From Methanosarcinales archaeon (GTDB lineage: Archaea; Nanobdellota; Nanobdellia; Woesearchaeales; CG1-02-33-12), in the NCBI GenBank assembly GCA_017610505.1, contig JAFCBX010000043.1, positions 1 to 6,790 on the forward strand: 6,790 bases of DNA. Direction: 5' to 3'. Below the pieces are notes generated by a model. That model made no database searches and was not told the origin of the DNA. It saw nothing but the letters and a program-made list of their open reading frames with translations. The position numbers were made by a program, and so were the translations under genes. Shown in pieces: positions 1 to 5,731 of this stretch. Each line of letters begins with the position of its first letter. Position 1 is the first letter of the stretch.

Positions 1-53
1 ATAAACCACCCATATAATATTTGTATATAATTATATAGATGATTATATAAACT

Positions 54-74
54 TATATAAATATCTTTCTCTTT
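54..74 (-). promoter_or_regulatory. Candidate divergent leftward promoter
   Basis: On the minus strand, bases 61 down to 54 read TTTATATA, a perfect archaeal TATA box. It is preceded by a purine-rich BRE-like tract (minus strand of 62-74, AAAGAGAAAGATA-like). The expected transcription start is near base 31, reading left. The minus strand of 6-11 then reads GGGTGG, a partial match to archaeal Shine-Dalgarno sites, and the last two bases at the left edge read AT. A leftward gene may therefore start at or just beyond the window edge. No coding sequence of that gene is visible, so this rests on promoter pattern alone in an AT-rich region. Confidence 0.35.
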
Positions 75-188
75 TACAATAACTCTCAATAAACAATTGT
101 TAATAAGGCTTTTGTAGATTAAACTGAAAGAATTCCGGAATATGAAGCTAAGTTTAATATTTTCTGCATAATTTTAAAATTGCAAAAA

Positions 189-206
189 AAACAAAAGTTT
201 TATATA
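189..206 (+). promoter_or_regulatory. Archaeal promoter (BRE + TATA box) of the three-gene operon
   Basis: A purine-rich BRE-like stretch (about 189-197) is followed by TTTATATA at 199-206, the consensus form of the archaeal TATA box bound by TBP, with TFB on the BRE. Archaeal transcription usually starts about 25 bases downstream of the box centre, here about 226-234. The first possible start codons of gene 1 are GTG at 233 and ATG at 239, so the mRNA would be leaderless or nearly so. There is no well-placed Shine-Dalgarno: the only GAGTGA-like string (231-236) lies too close to the ATG. The box and distance are seen; promoter activity is inferred. Confidence 0.65.
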
Positions 207-232
207 TATTACAAGAGAAAAAAAACAGTAGA

Positions 233-2362
233 GTGAATATGTTGAAAAAGAGAGGGCAGATAAGTGTATTTATAATAATAGGAATAATAATTCTTCTTGT
301 TTTTGGCCTGGCATTCTATATAAAATCAAGAACCTCAAGAACAGAAGAGATTGGGCCAATAGTTGAGAAAGTACCAACACAATTATACCCTATAAAACTG
401 TTTATTGAGCAATGCATTGACAAAACAGCAACTGATGCAATAACCCTTATTGGAGAATCAGGCGGCTACACAGATATTTCTGAGTTTGGAATTACGCACA
501 CAGCTGATCCAACTACCTCACAGGCAGTTGAGTTCTCGCCAGAAAGCTCTATGAATATTGCATACTGGTGGTATCTGAAAAGCAGTAATGACTGCTCAGG
601 AAACTGTGAGTTTTCATCAGAGATGCCTGACTTAAAGAGTGAGATGAAAAAAGGCTCAGAACGCCCAGTAATGGATTCTTCAATAGAATCACAGATAGAC
701 AGGTATGTTAATAACAACTTAAATGAATGCCTTAATGATTTTAGGGATTTTGAAGAGCAGGGCTTTTCAGTTAGGGAACTTGGGAAAATAACCACAACAA
801 CAACTATAAGGAATGATGATGTTCTTGTTTCTGTTAATTACCCAATGCAAATAACCAAAGGAAAAACAAAATCAAAGGTTTCTAACTTCTTCACAACAAT
901 TCCTGTAAATCTTAAAAATATTTATGAGCTTGCATTCATGATAACAAGCGACGAAATAAATTATAAGTTTTTGGAGCGAAACACCCTTAATCTGATAGCT
1001 GGTTTCTCAGAGATAGATAGTGGAAAATTGCCTCCAATGGCCGGCTCAAAATTTGAGTTAAGCTCTCCTGTATACTGGACAAAGCCAACTGTTAAAACAA
1101 AACTTGAAGCAATGCTTATGAGTTATGTTCCTCTTCTTCAGGTTGAAGACACATTCAACTACAAAAAAAGAATGTTTGATGACAGCATAAAGCAGAGAAT
1201 TTACAGCCAGATGGATATTCCATCATACGGAGGTTCATACAAAAAGCTTGGAGTTGATTTTATTTATTTAGGTTGGTGGCCTATCTATTTTGATATTAAC
1301 ACTAAATCCGGAATTATAATGCCTGAGTCTGCATCAACAAATCTTTTGCCATTGCCAATAGCAATTCAGAGATACAATTTCCTGTATGATATATCATATC
1401 CAGCTATTATAACCATAAACAGCCCAGAGGCATTTCATAGTAAGGGTTATTCATTCAGGTTTGCACTTGAGGCAAACATAAGGAACAATGAGGCTCTTAA
1501 TTCATCATTTGTATCTTTAAAAGGAGAATCTGATGAAGCATCAATGTTCTGTGATATTAACAAAAGAAACAGCGGCAACATAAAAATAACAACAGCAAAT
1601 GCACAAACAAATGAAGCCTTAGAGAGTGTTATGGTTTATTATAGCTGTGGTGATGAATCATGCTTCATTGGAGAAACAAAGATAAAAAATAATAAGGCTG
1701 TTCTAGAAACAAAGTTCCCTATCTGCGCAGGAGGGGTAATCACCTTTTCAAAGCCAGATTTTCTTGGCTATTCAGAATTTTTAAGCACAGAGCTTGATAA
1801 AGAGATTGCTTTACCATTAAAAAAATTAGAGCCATTTGTTTATAAAAACATTGAAATAAAGAAGAAAAGAATGATAAAAGTGGATGGTAAATGGATATTT
1901 GACAACACACCTTTAAGATTATCAACTAATGAGCAGGCAATCCTAACACTTGAAAGAATTGGCAGAAATGGTGAGGAAGAGTTTTCAACAGCAGCTCAAT
2001 ATACTGGCAGTCAAGATAAGCCATCTGAGCTAAGAATCGTGCCTGGAGAATATAAATTAAATATTCAGGTGATTTTAAATGAAAAGGTAATAATACCCAA
2101 AGAGGTAAAACTTATTCCTCCTACTATCTTACCAAAGGTTGAGTTGAATCCTTTTCCTGCCGGGGGGATTATATTTGATGAAGCCATTCCATGGAATACC
2201 GGCAGTATAACAAACTATGGTAATATAGAGTTTTATTCACTTTATATAGACCTTCCTGGAATCCCTGAGAATAAAAGAAAGCATGATGATATGGATGAAA
2301 TGAGCAAAACAGAAGAATATTCAAAAAATTACAGGACAAGTTTAGAGCCAGTGTTAAGATGA
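233..2362 (+). CDS. Membrane-anchored exported surface protein with prepilin-like N-terminus
   Basis: This 709-residue protein has no enzyme motif. Residues 1-8 are basic and end in K-K-R-G; Q-I-S-V-F and a hydrophobic run follow (about 12-30). This resembles an archaeal class III (prepilin) signal, which would be cut between G8 and Q9, but the usual glutamate early in the hydrophobic part is missing, so it may simply be an N-terminal membrane anchor. The rest should lie outside the cell. Elements I associate with a DPANN surface-protein family are C61...GESGGY (61-79), YVNNNLNECLNDF (158-170), DDVLVSVNYP (195-204) and RYNFLYDISYP (380-390). Residues about 440-520 form a beta-rich module with four cysteines (C440, C472, C477, C498) resembling carboxypeptidase-regulatory/transthyretin-like sandwiches; PGEYKLNI (604-611) suggests another beta segment. 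Cysteines also lie at 121 and 125 (C-x3-C) and 166. GTG at 233 gives the full frame; ATG at 239 would remove two residues and suits the TATA spacing equally well. It is the first gene of the operon and overlaps gene 2 by ATGA. Export is confident; function is unknown, with a surface or pilus-like scaffold the best guess. Confidence 0.85.
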   Translation: MNMLKKRGQISVFIIIGIIILLVFGLAFYIKSRTSRTEEIGPIVEKVPTQLYPIKLFIEQCIDKTATDAITLIGESGGYTDISEFGITHTADPTTSQAVEFSPESSMNIAYWWYLKSSNDCSGNCEFSSEMPDLKSEMKKGSERPVMDSSIESQIDRYVNNNLNECLNDFRDFEEQGFSVRELGKITTTTTIRNDDVLVSVNYPMQITKGKTKSKVSNFFTTIPVNLKNIYELAFMITSDEINYKFLERNTLNLIAGFSEIDSGKLPPMAGSKFELSSPVYWTKPTVKTKLEAMLMSYVPLLQVEDTFNYKKRMFDDSIKQRIYSQMDIPSYGGSYKKLGVDFIYLGWWPIYFDINTKSGIIMPESASTNLLPLPIAIQRYNFLYDISYPAIITINSPEAFHSKGYSFRFALEANIRNNEALNSSFVSLKGESDEASMFCDINKRNSGNIKITTANAQTNEALESVMVYYSCGDESCFIGETKIKNNKAVLETKFPICAGGVITFSKPDFLGYSEFLSTELDKEIALPLKKLEPFVYKNIEIKKKRMIKVDGKWIFDNTPLRLSTNEQAILTLERIGRNGEEEFSTAAQYTGSQDKPSELRIVPGEYKLNIQVILNEKVIIPKEVKLIPPTILPKVELNPFPAGGIIFDEAIPWNTGSITNYGNIEFYSLYIDLPGIPENKRKHDDMDEMSKTEEYSKNYRTSLEPVLR
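2359..2362 (+). promoter_or_regulatory. ATGA stop/start overlap coupling genes 1 and 2
   Basis: The start codon of gene 2 (2359-2361) shares two bases with the TGA stop of gene 1 (2360-2362). No Shine-Dalgarno-like sequence precedes this ATG, so translation of gene 2 probably depends on ribosomes finishing gene 1 (termination-reinitiation). This also supports co-transcription. The overlap is seen; the coupling is inferred. Confidence 0.7.
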
Positions 2363-5300
2363 AGAAAAAGATAACTGCATTGTTTATGATATGCATGATA
2401 GTTGCACTTCCAGTATATAGCGCGAGTGTTTTTGCTGGAATAAGCAATGTTGGTGTTTTTGGTGAGGATGGATTAAAAGGGTATAGAAAAGGATATGATT
2501 TTACATATGTTAATGCAACTGTTGCTGTTGATGGAGATGATGATATAACTCCTGATGAACAGGTCTTTTTCAATAATATCCCATTTAATACATGCAGAAG
2601 GTTGTCTAATGAAACCTTTATGTGCTTCTTAGGCATTAAAAAAGAGACCTTAGATGCAAAGACATATTTATTTAATATAACATTGAAAGATGATTCTGAA
2701 AATGTTGTTGGTATATATGCAAATACATTTGTTGTTGATAATAAAGGACCAACTATTGAATCATTTAGCATAAATCCAAAAGTAACAAGAAAAGGGGATT
2801 TAACTGTAAAATATAGTGTAAAGGATTATGCTTACGGCACAAGCATGGGCCCTGGACTAAGCAAGATAATTATCTGCAAGAATTATATATCAACTGTTAT
2901 TAAAGAAATAAAAATTAATGATTCCTCACGCATTGATTCAGGGGAATTGCAGTTTAAAACATCTGATTTTGTTTCTGAAACAGGTTCTGCTAATGTTTGT
3001 ATAGCTGCTTATGATAAGCTAAACCAGGTTTCAGAATTTAGGTGTGAAAAACTTACTGTTGATGAAAATGTTCCAGAAATAAAAGAGGACTCGTTTAAAA
3101 TAGTTGATTATAATGGTAATGAAATAGATTATCTTTCTGGTAAGCCGTTGAGAGTAATTATAAGCATTGATGTTGAAGATGAATCATTAGATAAGGTTGT
3201 TGCTGACTTATCAGAGCTGAATAAAGATGAGCCAAGCTATAAAAACAAGGTGGCTAGCTGTGTTAGCAAAAATGGAGCCTCATTATGCACATGGCCTAGT
3301 ATACTAATAAAAATTAATAATCCAGGCAAGGTTAATATTAAGATTAATGCAACAGATGCTACCGGAAATACTGCAGAAGAAAGTGTAGAAGTTAATGTTG
3401 ATGAAACTGCTCCAAAAATTAATAAGGATTCATTTAAACTAACAGATATTAATGGCGATGAAATAAATTATCTCACTAAAGAGCCATTAACAGCAGTTAT
3501 TAGCATTGAGGTTGAAGATGAATCATTGGATAATGTTGTTGCTGACTTATCAGAGCTGAATAAAGATGAGCCAAGCTACAAAAATAAGATGGCTAGCTGT
3601 GTTAGCAAAAATGGAGCTTCATTATGCACCTGGTCTGGTATAGTAATAAAACTTAATAGTTCAGGAAAGGTTAATATTAAGGTTAATGCTGCAGACTATA
3701 TTGGAAATACTGCAGAAGAAAGTCTAAGTTATGATTTTAAGGTTGATAATACTGCTCCTGTAGTTAAGTCTTTAAAAAATTCAGATGGGAAATACAATAA
3801 TATAAAATATATTGGAAAAAACAACGAGTTTATTGCTGAGATTGAAGAAAAAGATTCTGGTTTTAATCTAAAAAAGATTTGGCTTCTAGTTGAGGGTGAG
3901 AAAATACAGGCAGATGGTTGTAGTGAAAGTGGTGGAGACTGGAAATGCAAATTTGATAATATTGGTTTTAATGCAGCAGATGGTTCATTAATAACAATAT
4001 TTATCAGCCCTAGCTCAGAGGATGATGCTGGAAATAATGTTGATATTAATAATGGTATAATTTCAGAAGAGTTTAAGCTTGACATTAAGGCTCCTGTCCT
4101 AACAAGAGATATAGAAATTAAAATCCTAAATATCAATCGGTCATACAGCCAGGATGATATATTGCTTGGGGACAAATTACATATAAAAGCAATCCTTAGC
4201 GAGAGAACATCTATAACAGCCAGTGCAGACTTATCAGGTATTGGTTTAGGTTCTGATGAAAGTACCCAGTGTACAAAGAATGAAAGCAACTGGGTTTGCG
4301 AATGGACAACAAATAAGATTGCTCCAAAATCAACAAATGTTGAATTAAAATTTAAATTTACAGACTTTGTTGGGAATGAAGCTGAGAAAAAGGTCAACAT
4401 AAAAGTTTTAGGGATAAGTGACGAGGAAAACCCTAATTACTGGAAAGTCAGCAGTATTGAGAAAATGCCTGAAGCAATTGACAGGCAGACGACTGAATTA
4501 ATAAACCAAAAGACTTACTATCACATTAAATTAAAGCCAGCAAGTATTTATGAAAATCCAACTATCCTTGCTCTTGATTTACAGTGTAATGGAGATATGG
4601 ATTACATTGAGAACTCTGAATTAATCAATAAAAATTTTAATGATCCTTATATTATCTTGACATTAAAGCAGGAAAGCATGCCTAATGTGTCTTTATCATT
4701 TAACTGTAATTTATTTATCATATCAAGGGTAGGGGATTTAATTATACAAAATACAGAAGAAGAGCCAGTTGATTTAACAATAAAATTCTACAATATGCCC
4801 CTTGGAGAGCTAAGCCAAAATGTTAAGGATAAAATAAAAGATGCTCAGGACAGCTGGCTTGTAAAGCAGGAGTGGCTAGATTTTGCAGAAAAACTATTAA
4901 ACCTTGCAGAGAAAATATGTAAATTAATTCAAACATTTGGAAAAATAAATGAAGCAATCGCTGATATTGAGCTGCTGGCTTCTGCATTTGAATGGACAGG
5001 CTTTGTAGAAACTATTCATCCTATTGCTGAAACTACTGACAAAACATATAAACAGATTCTTGAATACACAGACAAATATTGCAAATATGTATCATGTGAT
5101 ACAACAATATGGGGTGGATGGTATGATGAGTTCTCAAGCAAGAATACCCCTGAAATTTTTAAGGAAATGAGATTTGGCAATGCATTTTGGCCTTCAAGCC
5201 CAAAAGAAAGTATTGTATTAAGCCTTGCTACTGGATGCATTCCTGGAATAATACATAACCTGCAAAAAAGGAGGCAGATAGAATGTTATTACATATTGTG

Positions 5301-5724
5301 CCTTAAAAAAGCAGCTGATGAAGGGATTCCATTATCTGTTTGTGATGAGCAGAAGGCATATCTTGAATGCATGTTTATATATGGCGAAATATTCCAGGTT
5401 ATACCCTTTGCAGGATTTTTTAAGGGATTAACAGAACAGTTTAGTATGATAGTTTCAGACCCATTAGGGCTTATCTTTGGAGGGCTTAACTTTTACTGTG
5501 AACTTCAGCCAACAATGGCTGGCCATGCTATTTGTGTTGCTGGTCATCTAGTGCCAACCTTAGCATCCATTACGCAAGACATAATAGGATTTGCTGACAC
5601 AGATACCTGGTGGATCAGCGGTGATGTCTGCGAAGAGGCCCTAAAACCAATGCCTGAAACAACAGAAGATGAAGGAGAAGACACAGAAGAAACAGATGAA
5701 GAAGGGAATGGAGAAGAAGAATAA
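2359..5724 (+). CDS. Large secreted Ig-like repeat protein with Cys-rich C-terminal domain
   Basis: This 1121-residue protein starts with a Sec-type signal peptide (MKKK, hydrophobic core about 6-20, probable cleavage after the A of SVFA at 26). An N-terminal beta module (about 27-124, C79 and C89) is followed by five Ig-like modules that begin at D-x-x-x-P linkers: VDNKGP 126, VDENVP 234, VDETAP 347, VDNTAP 462, LDIKAP 574. Modules 2-5 end in D-x-x-GN (GN at 336, 449, 558, 671), typical of bacterial/archaeal Ig-like adhesin repeats. Each of modules 2-5 carries one C-x8-C pair (301/310, 414/423, 521/530, 638/647), probably a hairpin disulfide. Residues 684-815 look beta-rich (C743, C783). Residues 819-880 are helical and charged. 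Residues 908-1091 hold eleven... spaced cysteines including C908/C913 and C976/C981, plus YGEIFQVIPF (1008-1017), with no assignable fold. The tail 1100-1121 is 14 Asp/Glu of 22 with no Lys/Arg. Apart from C12 in the signal peptide there are 26 cysteines. There are nine N-x-S/T sequons. No transmembrane anchor is evident. An adhesive or structural extracellular role is inferred from the repeats; the start is fixed by the signal peptide and the ATGA overlap. The cysteine count in 908-1091 is ten (908, 913, 960, 976, 981, 995, 1004, 1047, 1059, 1091). Confidence 0.88.
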   Translation: MKKKITALFMICMIVALPVYSASVFAGISNVGVFGEDGLKGYRKGYDFTYVNATVAVDGDDDITPDEQVFFNNIPFNTCRRLSNETFMCFLGIKKETLDAKTYLFNITLKDDSENVVGIYANTFVVDNKGPTIESFSINPKVTRKGDLTVKYSVKDYAYGTSMGPGLSKIIICKNYISTVIKEIKINDSSRIDSGELQFKTSDFVSETGSANVCIAAYDKLNQVSEFRCEKLTVDENVPEIKEDSFKIVDYNGNEIDYLSGKPLRVIISIDVEDESLDKVVADLSELNKDEPSYKNKVASCVSKNGASLCTWPSILIKINNPGKVNIKINATDATGNTAEESVEVNVDETAPKINKDSFKLTDINGDEINYLTKEPLTAVISIEVEDESLDNVVADLSELNKDEPSYKNKMASCVSKNGASLCTWSGIVIKLNSSGKVNIKVNAADYIGNTAEESLSYDFKVDNTAPVVKSLKNSDGKYNNIKYIGKNNEFIAEIEEKDSGFNLKKIWLLVEGEKIQADGCSESGGDWKCKFDNIGFNAADGSLITIFISPSSEDDAGNNVDINNGIISEEFKLDIKAPVLTRDIEIKILNINRSYSQDDILLGDKLHIKAILSERTSITASADLSGIGLGSDESTQCTKNESNWVCEWTTNKIAPKSTNVELKFKFTDFVGNEAEKKVNIKVLGISDEENPNYWKVSSIEKMPEAIDRQTTELINQKTYYHIKLKPASIYENPTILALDLQCNGDMDYIENSELINKNFNDPYIILTLKQESMPNVSLSFNCNLFIISRVGDLIIQNTEEEPVDLTIKFYNMPLGELSQNVKDKIKDAQDSWLVKQEWLDFAEKLLNLAEKICKLIQTFGKINEAIADIELLASAFEWTGFVETIHPIAETTDKTYKQILEYTDKYCKYVSCDTTIWGGWYDEFSSKNTPEIFKEMRFGNAFWPSSPKESIVLSLATGCIPGIIHNLQKRRQIECYYILCLKKAADEGIPLSVCDEQKAYLECMFIYGEIFQVIPFAGFFKGLTEQFSMIVSDPLGLIFGGLNFYCELQPTMAGHAICVAGHLVPTLASITQDIIGFADTDTWWISGDVCEEALKPMPETTEDEGEDTEETDEEGNGEEE
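3058..3396 (+). repeat. Ig-like module repeat, copy A (within gene 2)
   Basis: This is a 113-codon unit (residues 234-346) from linker VDENVP up to the next linker. It contains the C301/C310 pair and DATGNT. It aligns without gaps to copy B at an offset of 339 bases. The central 123 bases (3172-3294) match copy B at 116 positions, while the flanking protein parts match only 21 of 38 (before) and 20 of 30 (after) residues. Confidence 0.9.
3397..3741 (+). repeat. Ig-like module repeat, copy B (within gene 2)
   Basis: This is a 115-codon unit (residues 347-461) directly following copy A; it is two codons longer near its end. Its core 3511-3633 differs from copy A at 7 of 123 bases. Five differences are silent and two change a residue (K to N, V to M). 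It holds C414/C423 and the GN motif at 449. The two more distant relatives downstream (residues 462-573 and 574-683) share the cysteine spacing but little DNA similarity. Confidence 0.9.
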
Positions 5725-5731
5725 GAAGATG
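5708..5731 (+). promoter_or_regulatory. Alternative start codons of gene 3 in a purine-rich junction
   Basis: Two in-frame ATGs could start gene 3. ATG 5708 lies inside the end of gene 2 (17-base overlap) and would add MEKKNKK. ATG 5729 lies four bases after the gene 2 stop (5722-5724). Both give a basic N-terminus before the same hydrophobic core. The surrounding DNA is almost all purine because it encodes the acidic tail of gene 2, so Shine-Dalgarno-like strings (GAAGGG before 5708, AAGAAG before 5729) are not informative. I prefer 5729, which gives a signal peptide of normal length. Either way the genes are close enough for one transcript. Confidence 0.5.

Larger units (their letters stand above)
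1..232. other. AT-rich intergenic promoter region
   Basis: No reading frame of useful length crosses this stretch; stops are frequent in all frames. It is dominated by TATA-like runs and contains several perfect palindromes: a 14-bp one at 24-37 (TATATAATTATATA), TTATATAA at 43-50 and again at 53-60, 10-bp ones at 92-101 (AACAATTGTT) and 132-141 (ATTCCGGAAT), and a 12-bp one at 170-181 (AATTTTAAAATT). The AT-only palindromes are expected in DNA of this composition; the one at 132-141 has a GC core and is the least trivial. The region appears to separate the rightward operon from a leftward gene just outside the window. Confidence 0.75.

Noticed and set aside
24..60. Clustered TTATATA repeats as iterons or an origin
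   Set aside because: The units are short, AT-only and irregularly spaced (starts at 31, 43, 53), and can be explained by promoter TATA elements and base composition.
64..76. T-rich stretch as a terminator for an upstream rightward gene
   Set aside because: No upstream coding sequence is visible, and on the other strand the same bases fit a purine-rich BRE before a consensus TATA box. Not excluded, but less favoured.
2241..2248. TTTATATA inside gene 1 as an internal promoter for gene 2
   Set aside because: It encodes part of SLYIDL, would give a leader of roughly 90 bases, and such strings are common by chance in this AT-rich DNA; the ATGA overlap explains gene 2 expression better.
2169..2771. 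Minus-strand frame spanning the gene 1/gene 2 junction
   Set aside because: It opposes the end of gene 1 and the signal peptide of gene 2, both of which are coherent; composition and lack of motifs indicate chance.
3729..4400. Long open frame on the minus strand (223 codons)
   Set aside because: It lies wholly inside gene 2, opposite well-supported Ig-like modules, and has no promoter or recognisable protein features; it is a shadow of the plus-strand gene.
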